DNA of 45,191 nucleotides, from positions 1 through 45,191 of the forward strand of contig DVGH01000047.1 of the NCBI GenBank assembly GCA_018712865.1, given 5' to 3'. Below, in pieces: positions 7,019 through 15,517 of the stretch. Numbering within the stretch: position 1 is the stretch's first letter; every line of letters begins with the position of its first letter. The notes under the pieces are model-generated. The model was not told the DNA's origin and made no database searches. It was given only the letters and a program-made list of their open reading frames with translations. Made by a program: the position numbers and the translations under genes. This DNA is from Scatavimonas merdipullorum. GTDB taxonomy: Bacteria; Bacillota; Clostridia; Oscillospirales; Acutalibacteraceae.

Positions 7019-8497
7019 TTATACGGAAAACGAATAGTTTGGGGCTTCCTTTGTAATATGTATATCGTGCGGATGACTTTCCTTTAGCCCCGCGCCTGTA
7101 ATTCTGATAAATTTCGCTTTGCTGTGCAGTTCTTCAATATTTTTACATCCCGTATAGCCCATACCGGCCTTGAGCCCACCGATCATCTGGTAAACGGTTT
7201 CCGACAGTGCGCCCTTATACGGCACCCTGCCCTCTACGCCTTCCGGCACAAACTTTTTAAATCCGCTTTGGAAATATCTGTCCTGGCTGCCTTTGCCCAT
7301 TGCGCCCAGGCTGCCCATACCTCTGTAAACCTTAAACTGTCTGCCCTGGTAAATTTCAGTTTCACCCGGGGATTCCTCACAGCCCGCAACAAGAGAGCCG
7401 ATCATCACCACGTTGCCGCCGGCAGCCAGTGCCTTTACGATATCCCCGGAATATTTTATGCCGCCGTCGGCAATAATCGGAATGTCATATTTGGCAGCGG
7501 CGCAAGCCGCGTCGTAAATGGCCGTAATCTGCGGCACGCCAATCCCGGCGACCACCCTGGTTGTGCAGATGGATCCGGGTCCAATGCCGACCTTCACGCA
7601 GTCGGCCCCCGCCTCAATCAACGCTTTTGTCGCGTCGGCCGTTGCCACGTTACCCGCAACAAGCTGCACCGCCGGGTAAGCCTTCTTGATCCGGCTGACC
7701 GCATGGATCACATTGTTGTTATGCCCATGTGCAGAATCAAGCACAATCACATCTACCTGCGCCTTTATCAGCTCCGCCACCCGTTCGAGCACATCCGGCG
7801 TGGCACCGACCGCCGCACCGCACAGCAGGCGGCCCGCTTCGTCCCTTGCAGAGTTTGGGTACTGCATGGATTTTTCAATATCTTTAATCGTAATAAGCCC
7901 TTTTAAATAGCCGTTGTCGTCCACAATGGGGAGCTTTTCTATTTTATGGCGGCGCAAAATTTCCTGCGCGTCTTCCAGCCTTGTTCCCACCGGTGCCGTT
8001 ACAAGCTGCTCTTTTGTCATGACCTGCGCAATTGGCTGGGAGTAGTCGTCTTCGGTCATAAAACGCAGATCGCGGTTTGTAATAATCCCCACCAGCTTGC
8101 CTTCCTTGCAAATGGGTACGCCGCTGATTTTATATTTTGCCATCAACTGGTTTGCATCGTTTACGGTGTTTTCCGGCGCCAAATAAAACGGGTTGACAAT
8201 CACGCCGTTTTCTGAGCGCTTTACACGGTCGACCTGGTCGGCCTGCTGCTCAATGGTCATATTTTTGTGGATAATCCCCACGCCGCCTTCTCTTGCGATA
8301 GCGATGGCCATTCTGGTTTCCGTTACAGTGTCCATCGCTGCGGTCATAAGCGGCGTATGCAGCATAATTTTCTTTGTCAGCCTGGCGCTGACATCCACGT
8401 TTCTGGGCTCTACATTGGATTCGCCGGGAATCAACAGCACATCGTCAAACGTAAGGCCTTCTTTAATAAACTTTTTTTCAAAATCCGCATTGAGCAT
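7019..8497 (-). CDS. guaB: IMP dehydrogenase
   Basis: Oxidises IMP to XMP with NAD+, the first committed step of GMP synthesis, in the cytosol. The 492 residues show the full bacterial layout: N-terminal barrel start (LTFDDVLLIPGES), two CBS domains at about 95-150 and 158-215, the NAD-side loop DSAHGHNN (about 255-262), the catalytic loop GPGSICTTRVV with Cys 311, and the flap region YRGMGSLGAM followed by QDRYFQ. GGGAGG lies 8 bases before the ATG. It is transcribed alone from a near-consensus promoter and ended by the hairpin at 6953-6994. Nothing in the leader looks like a purine riboswitch. Confidence 0.97.
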   Translation of the reverse strand: MLNADFEKKFIKEGLTFDDVLLIPGESNVEPRNVDVSARLTKKIMLHTPLMTAAMDTVTETRMAIAIAREGGVGIIHKNMTIEQQADQVDRVKRSENGVIVNPFYLAPENTVNDANQLMAKYKISGVPICKEGKLVGIITNRDLRFMTEDDYSQPIAQVMTKEQLVTAPVGTRLEDAQEILRRHKIEKLPIVDDNGYLKGLITIKDIEKSMQYPNSARDEAGRLLCGAAVGATPDVLERVAELIKAQVDVIVLDSAHGHNNNVIHAVSRIKKAYPAVQLVAGNVATADATKALIEAGADCVKVGIGPGSICTTRVVAGIGVPQITAIYDAACAAAKYDIPIIADGGIKYSGDIVKALAAGGNVVMIGSLVAGCEESPGETEIYQGRQFKVYRGMGSLGAMGKGSQDRYFQSGFKKFVPEGVEGRVPYKGALSETVYQMIGGLKAGMGYTGCKNIEELHSKAKFIRITGAGLKESHPHDIHITKEAPNYSFSV

Positions 8498-8561
8498 AAT
8501 TCATTCCTCCCGTAAAAATCATTGACGCAAACCTGTGGACAAACGAATAAATATTATTCCG

Positions 8562-8590
8562 ATAATAGCAGTGTTTTTCCCGTTTGTCAA
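8562..8590 (-). promoter_or_regulatory. guaB promoter
   Basis: Minus strand: TTGACA (8585-8590), a 17-base spacer ending TGC, and TATTAT (8562-8567). A DnaA-box-like TTGTCCACA (8534-8542 on the minus strand) lies about 20 bases downstream of the -10, near or just past the likely transcription start. Confidence 0.8.
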
Positions 8591-8666
8591 CCGGTTTTCC
8601 AAAATCTGTTCCTTTTTCCTTTCTATACAGGAAAGGGCGGCACAAACCACCCTTTTTACATACTGT

Positions 8667-9953
8667 TTACGTATTTTTTATTTTGATCAGATCTGTACCC
8701 ATATAAGGACGAAGCGCCTGCGGAATGCGCACGCTGCCGTCTGCGTTTAAGTTATTTTCCAAAAACGCAATCAGCATTCTTGGCGGCGCAACCACCGTAT
8801 TGTTTAACGTGTGCGCAAAATATTTGCCTTTCTGTCCCGCTATGCGGATTTTCAGCCTGCGTGCCTGCGCGTCGCCCAAATTGGAGCAGCTGCCCACCTC
8901 AAAATATTTTTTCTGCCGCGGCGACCACGCTTCTACGTCTATAGATTTTACCTTTAAATCGGCAAGGTCGCCGGAGCAGCACTCGATCGTCCGCACAGGG
9001 ATATCCAAAGAGCAAAACAAATCGACTGTATTCTGCCAGAGCTTTTCAAACCACTGCATGCTTTCCTCCGGCTTACATACAACAATCATTTCCTGCTTTT
9101 CAAACTGATGGATCCGGTACACCCCGCGCTCCTCTATCCCGTGCGCACCCTTTTCTTTGCGGAAGCAGGGCGAATAACTCGTAAGCGTATAGGGCAGTTT
9201 TTCCTCCGGATGGATTGTGTCGATAAACTTTCCGATCATAGAATGCTCGCTTGTGCCGATCAGATAGAGATCTTCGCCTTCGATTTTGTACATCATAGCG
9301 TCCATTTCTGCAAAACTCATTACGCCGGTTACCACATTGCTGCGGATCATAAACGGCGGGATGCAATAGGTAAAGCCTCGGCCGATCATAAAATCGCGCG
9401 CATAGGAAAGAACGGCGGAATGCAGCCTTGCAATATCGCCCATTAAATAATAAAACCCGTTGCCCGCTACCTTTCTTGCGCTTTCCATGTCAATCCCATC
9501 AAAGGCTTCCATAATTTCTGTGTGATACGGTATGGGGAAATCGGGCACGGCTGGGGTTCCAAAGCGCTCAATCTCCACATTTTCACTGTCATCCTTGCCA
9601 ATTGGTACGCTTGCATCGATCATATTGGGGATCAAGAGCATTGCTTTCCGGATTTTTTCCTGTAAAGCAGTTTCCTGCTGCTCTAATTCCTCCAGGCGCT
9701 GTGACTGTTCTGTCACAAGCTTTTTGATTTCCTGCGCTTCTTCCTTTTTTCCCTGCCCCATCAGCGCACCAATCTGCTTGGAATACCTGTTGCGGTCTGC
9801 CCGCAGGGCGTCCGCCTGCTGCTTTGCCTTTCTGCTTTGCAGGTCAAGCTCTATGACCTGATCCACCAAAGGCAGCTTACTGTCTTGAAATTTCTTTTTT
9901 ATATTTTGTTTTACCGCCTCTGGATTTTCTCTTACAAATTTTATGTCCAGCAT
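8667..9953 (-). CDS. serS: Seryl-tRNA synthetase
   Basis: Charges tRNA-Ser with serine. The 428-residue length and order are normal: an N-terminal coiled-coil arm (about residues 30-105, rich in Lys/Glu/Gln) that grips the tRNA long arm, then the class II catalytic core with FRKEKGAHG...GVYRIHQFEKQEM (motif 2 region). Motif 3 is unusual: NNTVVAPPRMLIAFLEN (384-400) replaces the common bacterial NGSGLAVGR form, though the key Arg (392) stays. Start is ATG 9953 with AGGGAGAA upstream. It is the last gene of a parA-parB-serS run, 22 bases after parB, so it likely shares that transcript. A weak hairpin (8635-8653) follows it. Confidence 0.95.
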   Translation of the reverse strand: MLDIKFVRENPEAVKQNIKKKFQDSKLPLVDQVIELDLQSRKAKQQADALRADRNRYSKQIGALMGQGKKEEAQEIKKLVTEQSQRLEELEQQETALQEKIRKAMLLIPNMIDASVPIGKDDSENVEIERFGTPAVPDFPIPYHTEIMEAFDGIDMESARKVAGNGFYYLMGDIARLHSAVLSYARDFMIGRGFTYCIPPFMIRSNVVTGVMSFAEMDAMMYKIEGEDLYLIGTSEHSMIGKFIDTIHPEEKLPYTLTSYSPCFRKEKGAHGIEERGVYRIHQFEKQEMIVVCKPEESMQWFEKLWQNTVDLFCSLDIPVRTIECCSGDLADLKVKSIDVEAWSPRQKKYFEVGSCSNLGDAQARRLKIRIAGQKGKYFAHTLNNTVVAPPRMLIAFLENNLNADGSVRIPQALRPYMGTDLIKIKNT

Positions 9954-9975
9954 TTGTCTTTCTCCCTTTAAAAAT

Positions 9976-10839
9976 TTACTTTTCCAACCGTTTTGCCAGC
10001 TCAGACAAATCGTCCTTGCCGTAAAATTCAATTTCAAGCGTTCCCTTTTCCTGTGATCCGCTTACTTTCACCCTTCGTCCTAAATGCTCCTTGAGCGCAA
10101 GCTCCACTTCCTCAAAATAAGAAAGCTTTTTCTTGCCGGGCACAGGCGCCGTACCCGATTCCAAAAGCTTATTTGCGCGCTTTGCCAGGCGTTCAAGCTC
10201 CCGTACAGATATATCCTGTGTAGAAACAAGCCGCGCGGCCTTGTCCATTTCCTTTTCACTTTTAAATGAAAGCAGCGTACGCGCATGCCCTGCGCTGATT
10301 CTGCCTGCCTGAACCAACGATAAAATTTCCTGCGGCAGGTTTAACAGGCGCAGCGCGTTTGCCACCGCCGGCCTGGATTTTCCCACCGCTCTGGCCACAT
10401 CTTCCTGTGTCAGCGCATAGTTGTCTATCAACTGTTTATAGCCGCTTGCCTCCTCCACAGGGGACAAATCTTCCCTTTGCAAATTTTCAATCAGTGCAAG
10501 CTGCATGGTCTGGCTGTCTGTCAGCTCGCGAATCACTACGGGAACCTCTGTAAGCCCTGCCATACGGCTTGCGCGCCAGCGGCGCTCCCCGGCAACAATC
10601 TGGTACCCGCCGCTTAACAGCGGACGCACCAAAAGCGGCTGCAGCACGCCGTGCTGTGAAATAGAGTCCGCCAGCTCCGCAAGCGCTTTCTCATCAAAAT
10701 CGCGCCGGGGCTGGGAGCGGTTTGGCTCGATTTCAGAAATTTTTAATGTAACGGTGCTGTTGCTGTCTTCGCTTTCATTTTCCATAAAAATGGCGTTTAA
10801 TCCTTTTCCAAGGCCGCCTAATTTCGGTTTTGCCGCCAT
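9976..10839 (-). CDS. parB: Chromosome-partitioning protein ParB (Spo0J)
   Basis: A CTP-dependent clamp that loads at parS and spreads to organise the origin region for segregation and SMC loading. The 287 residues show the ParB/Sulfiredoxin-type CTPase domain with RSQPRRDFDE (about 41-50) and GERRWRA (the CTP-binding box II), then ENLQREDLSPVEEA, the helix-turn-helix (TQEDVARAVGKSRPAVANALRLL), and a C-terminal dimer domain. GLGKGLNAIF at the N-terminus is the usual ParA-stimulating segment. AAAGGAG precedes the ATG. It lies 30 bases after parA, and parS-like palindromes lie nearby. Confidence 0.96.
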   Translation of the reverse strand: MAAKPKLGGLGKGLNAIFMENESEDSNSTVTLKISEIEPNRSQPRRDFDEKALAELADSISQHGVLQPLLVRPLLSGGYQIVAGERRWRASRMAGLTEVPVVIRELTDSQTMQLALIENLQREDLSPVEEASGYKQLIDNYALTQEDVARAVGKSRPAVANALRLLNLPQEILSLVQAGRISAGHARTLLSFKSEKEMDKAARLVSTQDISVRELERLAKRANKLLESGTAPVPGKKKLSYFEEVELALKEHLGRRVKVSGSQEKGTLEIEFYGKDDLSELAKRLEK

Positions 10840-10869
10840 ATACCCTGCTCCTTTCCGTTTACATTTCCA

Positions 10870-11637
10870 TTATGCCTGGTTGTTTCGGTCTATTTCCTGT
10901 GCAAGCGCCATATATGCCGCGCTGCCTTTGCTCGATTTATCAAAATACATGATCGGCTTTCCAAAGCTTGGCGCCTCTGAAAGGCGCACGCCTCTGGGAA
11001 TGATCGATGCAAAAACCTTTCTTGGAAAGTATTTTTTTACCTCTTCTACAACCTGCTGTGTCAGGTTCAAACGCCCGTCGTACATGGTAAGCAGCACCCC
11101 TTCCATTTCCAGCCGCTCGTTATATTGCCGTTTTACACGCCGCACGGTATTCATCAGTTGGGAGAGTCCCTCCAACGCATAATATTCACACTGAATCGGC
11201 ACCAGAATACTGTCTGCCAGGCATAGCGCGTTGGTCGTTATCAGCCCCAAAGATGGGGGGCAATCTATCATAATATATGCATACTGGCTGCGTACCGGCG
11301 CAACCGCTCGCTTTAAAATGGCTTCCCTGTGCTTTTGCTCCGCCATTTCCAGCTCCGCGGCGGCAAGGTCCAGGCTGGACGGCAGTAGATCCAGCCCCTT
11401 AAAGCCTGTATGTAAAATTGCCTGTTCTGCCTTTGCGCCGTCTACCAAAATATGATAGGTGGATTTTAAAACATTGCGTCTGTCTATCCCTACCCCGCTT
11501 GTGGCGTTTCCCTGCGGGTCTATATCTATCAGCAGCGTCTTTCTTCCAAGCAAGCCGAGCGCCGCCGCTAAGTTTACGGCAGTCGTCGTTTTGCCCACGC
11601 CGCCCTTTTGATTGGCGATTGCAATAATTTTTGCCAA
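10870..11637 (-). CDS. parA: Chromosome-partitioning ATPase ParA (Soj)
   Basis: Deviant-Walker ATPase that works with ParB in origin segregation and, in Bacillus, modulates DnaA. The 255-residue chain opens AKIIAIANQKGGVGKTTTA, with the deviant Walker A KGGVGKTTT at 11-19 and both Lys present, then LLIDIDPQGNAT and IMIDCPPSLG. I place the start at TTG 11637, because AAGGGGG lies 6 bases upstream and family members begin exactly at this AKIIA segment; the ATG of the longer reading frame at 11727 adds 30 atypical residues. It is the first gene of parA-parB-serS. A possible TATAAT lies 40 bases upstream but without a clear -35. Confidence 0.95.
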   Translation of the reverse strand: MAKIIAIANQKGGVGKTTTAVNLAAALGLLGRKTLLIDIDPQGNATSGVGIDRRNVLKSTYHILVDGAKAEQAILHTGFKGLDLLPSSLDLAAAELEMAEQKHREAILKRAVAPVRSQYAYIMIDCPPSLGLITTNALCLADSILVPIQCEYYALEGLSQLMNTVRRVKRQYNERLEMEGVLLTMYDGRLNLTQQVVEEVKKYFPRKVFASIIPRGVRLSEAPSFGKPIMYFDKSSKGSAAYMALAQEIDRNNQA

Positions 11638-11742
11638 AAAGAAGCCCCCTTTTGCATTTTGTATGAAATTATAAAAATTATACCACTTTTCAGCAAAAAA
11701 GAAAAGCGTTCCCGTATGCTTTTTCATTTTAATTGGCGCGTA

Positions 11743-11758
11743 TGTTTCACATGAAACG
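11743..11758. promoter_or_regulatory. parS-like site upstream of parA
   Basis: TGTTTCACATGAAACG differs from the Bacillus parS consensus TGTTTCACGTGAAACA at one central base and the last base. It lies about 105 bases before the parA start, the usual kind of location. ParB binding is inferred. Confidence 0.8.
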
Positions 11759-11759
11759 C

Positions 11760-11795
11760 CAAAGGCCGCACAGCTTTATTGCTGTGCGGCCTTTG
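11760..11795 (-). terminator. Strong 15-bp hairpin between noc and parA
   Basis: CAAAGGCCGCACAGC (11760-11774) pairs perfectly with GCTGTGCGGCCTTTG (11781-11795) around TTTATT. It has the AAAGG...CCTTT form of a terminator but no long T run beyond. It probably separates noc from parA, and it abuts the parS-like site. Confidence 0.6.
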
Positions 11796-11934
11796 ACATA
11801 AGGGGTTCAGATAAGGAAATGGGTATGAGTGGGATTAGTCGTACGCATTTTTAGTGGGGCGGCCTCCACCGCCCAGGGAACTTCGTCCGCTTCGTCAGGC
11901 AGAAATATTGCTCCCACTCTGCTTATAAGCAGAG
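11796..11934. repeat. Palindrome-rich segment spanning the noc 3' end
   Basis: This stretch looks unlike its surroundings. It contains an 18-bp perfect palindrome, CTCTGCTTATAAGCAGAG (11917-11934), inside the last noc codons; a GGGCGG/CCGCCC hairpin (11858-11875); and a near-repeat of the 8-mer CTTCGTCC/CTTCGTCA (11881 and 11891). It covers the non-conserved last 13 residues of Noc and the noc-parA spacer. I suspect a small interspersed repeat that was inserted at the noc end. No terminal inverted repeats or target duplication are visible. Confidence 0.3.
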
Positions 11935-12728
11935 GACTTTGGAATGCGGACATTATATTCTATGTATTCGTCGTTTTCTTTTTTTTCGGTTAAGGCGTCT
12001 ATTCCGGAAAGGCGCATTGTGTCAATGGCTTTGTTCAGGGTATTCATAAAAATCCGGACGTCCTTAATAATAATTTTTGCATGTTGTCCTTTTGTCTTGC
12101 TTTGCTGCAGCGCGCGCTCCACAAGGATTTCGGTCTGCTTTACGTTTAAGTTGCCGCTTACTGCTTTTTCCAGCACTTGCTTGCGCTGCTCGCCGTCGAG
12201 CTTTAACAGCACCCGTGCATGGCGCTCCGTCAGCCCGGCGTCAATAATTTTTTCCTGCTCCTCTTCATTCAACCGCAAGAGCCGCAGCTTGTTTGCAATG
12301 GTAGACTGTTTCTTTCCAAGCTGCTTTGCAACGCGTTCCTGTGTTAAGCTGCAATCCAAAATCAGTTTGCGGATGGCGCGGGCCTCTTCAAACATGTTCA
12401 AATCTGCGCGCTGCAAATTTTCAAGCAGCGCATAAACGGCGGACTGCCTGTCGCTGCATTTCATAACAATACACGGGACCTTTTGCAGCCCTACCATAAT
12501 AGAGGCGCGCAGTCTGCGCTCGCCTGCAATCAGTTCATATTCAGACTGCGACACCCGCCTTACTGTCAGCGGCTGCAAAATCCCGTTGCTTGCAATGCTT
12601 TGGGCAAGGGAACACAGCTCATCTTCAGCAAATACGCGTCTTGGTTGAGACCGGTTTGGCCGTATGCATGTAATCGGGATTTCTACAAGCTTAGGTTCTT
12701 CCTTTTGGGTAAAAAGCAACTGCCTCAC
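11895..12728 (-). CDS. noc: Nucleoid occlusion protein Noc (ParB paralog)
   Basis: A 277-residue ParB-family DNA-binding protein that in Bacillus keeps FtsZ division away from the nucleoid. The CTPase domain shows CIRPNRSQPRRVF and LIAGERRLRAS; then come ENLQRADLNMFEEA, an HTH (TQERVAKQLGKKQSTIANKLRLL), and DVRIFMNTLNKAIDTMRLSGI, a C-terminal motif typical of Noc rather than ParB. Position between rsmG and parA also matches Bacillus noc. Start is GTG 12728 with GAGGAA ahead. After NVRIPK, where family members normally end, the frame runs on for 13 unrelated residues into a palindromic segment. An N-terminal amphipathic membrane-binding helix is plausible (VRQLLFTQK). Confidence 0.88.
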   Translation of the reverse strand: MRQLLFTQKEEPKLVEIPITCIRPNRSQPRRVFAEDELCSLAQSIASNGILQPLTVRRVSQSEYELIAGERRLRASIMVGLQKVPCIVMKCSDRQSAVYALLENLQRADLNMFEEARAIRKLILDCSLTQERVAKQLGKKQSTIANKLRLLRLNEEEQEKIIDAGLTERHARVLLKLDGEQRKQVLEKAVSGNLNVKQTEILVERALQQSKTKGQHAKIIIKDVRIFMNTLNKAIDTMRLSGIDALTEKKENDEYIEYNVRIPKSSAYKQSGSNISA

Positions 12729-12914
12729 CTTCGTTTCCTCTATAGATTTGCAGTAGACAGCCTTTTTGTATGTTGTTAATAAGCGGGCTTGTCCTGATTG
12801 CATCTATATCGTACCATAGGCAAGACAGTTTGTTTGTCGTAGTTTGCATGTATTTTTATAGTTTTTTACATTTGTTTGCGTTGAAAGGTTTTTGTTTTGG
12901 TCGAATCTGCTTCT

Positions 12915-13628
12915 TTACAGCGGTTTTTTTACAATTTTCGCTCCGTGGCGCGGATATTTCTTTTCTGTTGTCCCAATTTTATCAATAAAAAGCAAGGTGC
13001 GCGCCCCCGCCCCCGGCAGCTCAAACGCATATTCTTTTTTTACAGCACCGCCCAGCAAAGCAATTGCGTTTTTCGCCTGCTGCAGCTCTTCGTGTGCCTG
13101 CGGCCCTTTCATTGCGGCGAAAACGCCGCCCGGCTTTACAAGCGGCAGACAATATTCTACCAAAACCGGCAAAGCCGCAACCGCCCTGGAAACAGCTATG
13201 TCAAATTTTTCTCTGTATTGCTGCTTTTGTCCGGCCTCTTCCGCTCTTGCATGCAGCATTTGCGCAGCAATGGAAAGCTGCTGTGCAACGGTCTGTAAAA
13301 ACATAATTCGCTTTCCAAGACTGTCTAACAGCACAAGGCGTATGTCTGGGCGCACAATTGCTAAAGGGACCCCAGGAAAGCCGGCGCCTGTCCCCACATC
13401 TATTACCGCGGCGTTTTTTGGAATATCCATATATTGCAAAAGCGATAGGCTATCGACAAAATGTTTGATGACAATCTGCTGGGGATCTTTGATTGCCGTC
13501 AGGTTCATTTTTTTGTTCCATTCCAAAAGCAACGACAGATATAACGCAAATTTTTGCAGCATTTCGTCTGTCAATGCAACGCCAAGCGTATTTGCATGCA
13601 ATTGCAACAGAGGCATCGCGCTGTTCAT
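12915..13628 (-). CDS. rsmG: 16S rRNA m7G527 methyltransferase
   Basis: SAM-dependent methylation of G527 in 16S rRNA, which affects streptomycin response. The 237-residue protein shows the GidB start (LLLEWNKKMNLTAI), the SAM-binding VIDVGTGAGFPGVPLAI loop, LLDSLGKRIMFL and AVSRAVAALPVLVEY, and the C-terminal KKYPRHGAK. The start ATG 13628 overlaps the mnmG stop as ATGA, so the two are translationally coupled. A longer reading frame begins 10 codons upstream inside mnmG and lacks support. Confidence 0.95.
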   Translation of the reverse strand: MNSAMPLLQLHANTLGVALTDEMLQKFALYLSLLLEWNKKMNLTAIKDPQQIVIKHFVDSLSLLQYMDIPKNAAVIDVGTGAGFPGVPLAIVRPDIRLVLLDSLGKRIMFLQTVAQQLSIAAQMLHARAEEAGQKQQYREKFDIAVSRAVAALPVLVEYCLPLVKPGGVFAAMKGPQAHEELQQAKNAIALLGGAVKKEYAFELPGAGARTLLFIDKIGTTEKKYPRHGAKIVKKPL

Positions 13629-15502
13629 GCCTGATCTTCCTTTCTCTGTGAAAGCCATATGATAAGAACGGAAATATCAGCGGGACTTACCCCACTGATG
13701 CGCGATGCCTGTCCAATATTTTCAGGCCGCACCTGGTTGAGCTTTTCCTGTGCTTCCAGACGCAACCCAGCAAGCGTACGATAGTCTGTGCCTGCAGGGA
13801 GCTTTTTATTTTCCATCCTACGCATTTGTTCCGTCTGCGCCATCTGCCGTTTAATATAACCTTCATACTTTACTTCTATCTCTATTTGTTCAAATATATT
13901 CTGCTCCAGCAAAGGCCGTGTAGGGTCGATCGGCGTCAGCTTTTGATAGCTTAACTGCGGCCGGCGCAGCAGATCAATGAAACGCACCCCTGTTGTAATG
14001 GGTGTTGTTTCACATGAAACAAGCAGCTCGTTTACCTCTTTTGAAGGGGAAATCACCGTTTCCTTCAAGCGCTTTCGTTCCTGCTCCTTTTGCCGTTTCT
14101 TTTCCTTAAAGCGCCGCCACCTTTCGTCGCCAATTAAGCCAATCCTTCTGCCAAGCGGTGTTAAACGCACATCTGCATTATCCTGCCGTAAAAGCAGCCT
14201 GTATTCTGAGCGCGACGTCATCATCCTGTAAGGCTCCAAAGTACCTTTTGTTACCAGGTCGTCAATTAATGTTCCAATATAGGAACTGGCCCGGTCCAAA
14301 ACAAACGGCGCCTTTCCCTGTACCTTTCTTGCTGCGTTAATTCCGGCAATCAGCCCTTGCGCGGCCGCCTCTTCATAGCCGGAGCTTCCGTTAAATTGTC
14401 CGGCGCCGTAAAGCCCTGGAAAGTTGCAAAACTCCAGCGTCGCGTTCATGTACAGCGGATCCACACAGTCATATTCTATTGCATATGCAGGGCGCATAAT
14501 CACCGCATGCTCCAAGCCCTGAATCGAATGATAAAATGCCAGCTGTACGTCTTCCGGCAGGGAAGAGGACATCCCCTGCAGATACATTTCTTCCGTATTC
14601 TGCCCGCATGGCTCAATAAACAGCTGGTGGCGCGGCTTATCGGCAAAGCGGACCATTTTGTCTTCAATGCTTGGACAATAGCGCGGCCCTACGCCTTCTA
14701 TTTTTCCGCCGTACAGCGGGGAACGGTGCAGGTTTTCCATAATAATCTCTTTTGTTCTGCTGTTTGTCCAGGCGATATGGCAAAGCACCTTATTTTGTCC
14801 CATATGCTCTGTATCATAGGAAAACGGCTCGGGAGGATCGTCCCCGGGCTGCTCTTCCAATCCTGTAAAATCTATACTGCTTTTAAGTACCCTTGCCGGC
14901 GTTCCGGTTTTAAAACGGCGCAGCGGCAGCCCCAGCTCCTTCAGGGCGCGCCCTAAAAACGCCGCAGGGAACATACCGTCCGGCCCACTTTCATAGGAAA
15001 CATCTCCAATAAAAATACGTCCGCCAAGATACGTGCCGGTTGCAAGAATCACTGTTTTGCAGGAAAAGAGTGCCTGCATGCGGGTTTCTATCAGCCAAAG
15101 GTTCTTGTCACGTGTAAGATTTACAACCTCTGCCTGCTTTAGCTCCAAATTTTTCTGCAACTCAAGCTTATGCTTCATGGTATCGCTGTATTTTCTGCGA
15201 TCAATCTGCGCGCGCAAAGAATGTACCGCAGGGCCTTTTCCACGGTTGAGCATGCGCATCTGCAAAAAGCATGCGTCTGCGGTTTTTCCCATTTCCCCGC
15301 CCAGCGCGTCAATTTCCCTTACCAAGTGGCCTTTTGCCGTGCCGCCTATCGACGGATTGCACGGGCAGTTCCCCACGGCATCCAAATTGATGGTAAAAAC
15401 AATCGTTTTACAACCAAGCCTTGCCGCGGCAAGGCCTGCCTCTATCCCAGCGTGGCCTGCGCCGATTACCGCTACGTCGTAATCGCCCGCTTTATATTGC
15501 AT
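13625..15502 (-). CDS. mnmG: tRNA uridine-34 modification enzyme MnmG (GidA)
   Basis: FAD protein that, with MnmE, adds carboxymethylaminomethyl to U34 of some tRNAs. The 625 residues include the FAD-binding VIGAGHAGIEAGLAAARLG (13-31), the NCPCNPSIGGTAKGHLVREI signature with its catalytic Cys pair, LATGTYLGG, and the C-terminal SGVSPADISVL domain. GGGGGG precedes the ATG. It lies between mnmE (15 bases upstream) and rsmG (overlapping) and encodes a parS-like palindrome. Confidence 0.97.
   Translation of the reverse strand: MQYKAGDYDVAVIGAGHAGIEAGLAAARLGCKTIVFTINLDAVGNCPCNPSIGGTAKGHLVREIDALGGEMGKTADACFLQMRMLNRGKGPAVHSLRAQIDRRKYSDTMKHKLELQKNLELKQAEVVNLTRDKNLWLIETRMQALFSCKTVILATGTYLGGRIFIGDVSYESGPDGMFPAAFLGRALKELGLPLRRFKTGTPARVLKSSIDFTGLEEQPGDDPPEPFSYDTEHMGQNKVLCHIAWTNSRTKEIIMENLHRSPLYGGKIEGVGPRYCPSIEDKMVRFADKPRHQLFIEPCGQNTEEMYLQGMSSSLPEDVQLAFYHSIQGLEHAVIMRPAYAIEYDCVDPLYMNATLEFCNFPGLYGAGQFNGSSGYEEAAAQGLIAGINAARKVQGKAPFVLDRASSYIGTLIDDLVTKGTLEPYRMMTSRSEYRLLLRQDNADVRLTPLGRRIGLIGDERWRRFKEKKRQKEQERKRLKETVISPSKEVNELLVSCETTPITTGVRFIDLLRRPQLSYQKLTPIDPTRPLLEQNIFEQIEIEVKYEGYIKRQMAQTEQMRRMENKKLPAGTDYRTLAGLRLEAQEKLNQVRPENIGQASRISGVSPADISVLIIWLSQRKEDQA
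14006..14021. promoter_or_regulatory. parS-like site inside mnmG
   Basis: TGTTTCACATGAAACA is a perfect 16-bp palindrome and matches the parS consensus except for the A/T central step (CACATG for CACGTG). Origin-proximal parS sites within genes are normal in Firmicutes. Confidence 0.85.
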
Positions 15503-15517
15503 ATAAAGCCCCCCTTC

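Noticed and set aside
7124..7906. 260-residue plus-strand frame opposite guaB
   Set aside because: It is a shadow of the guaB codon pattern; IMPDH motifs on the minus strand are unambiguous.
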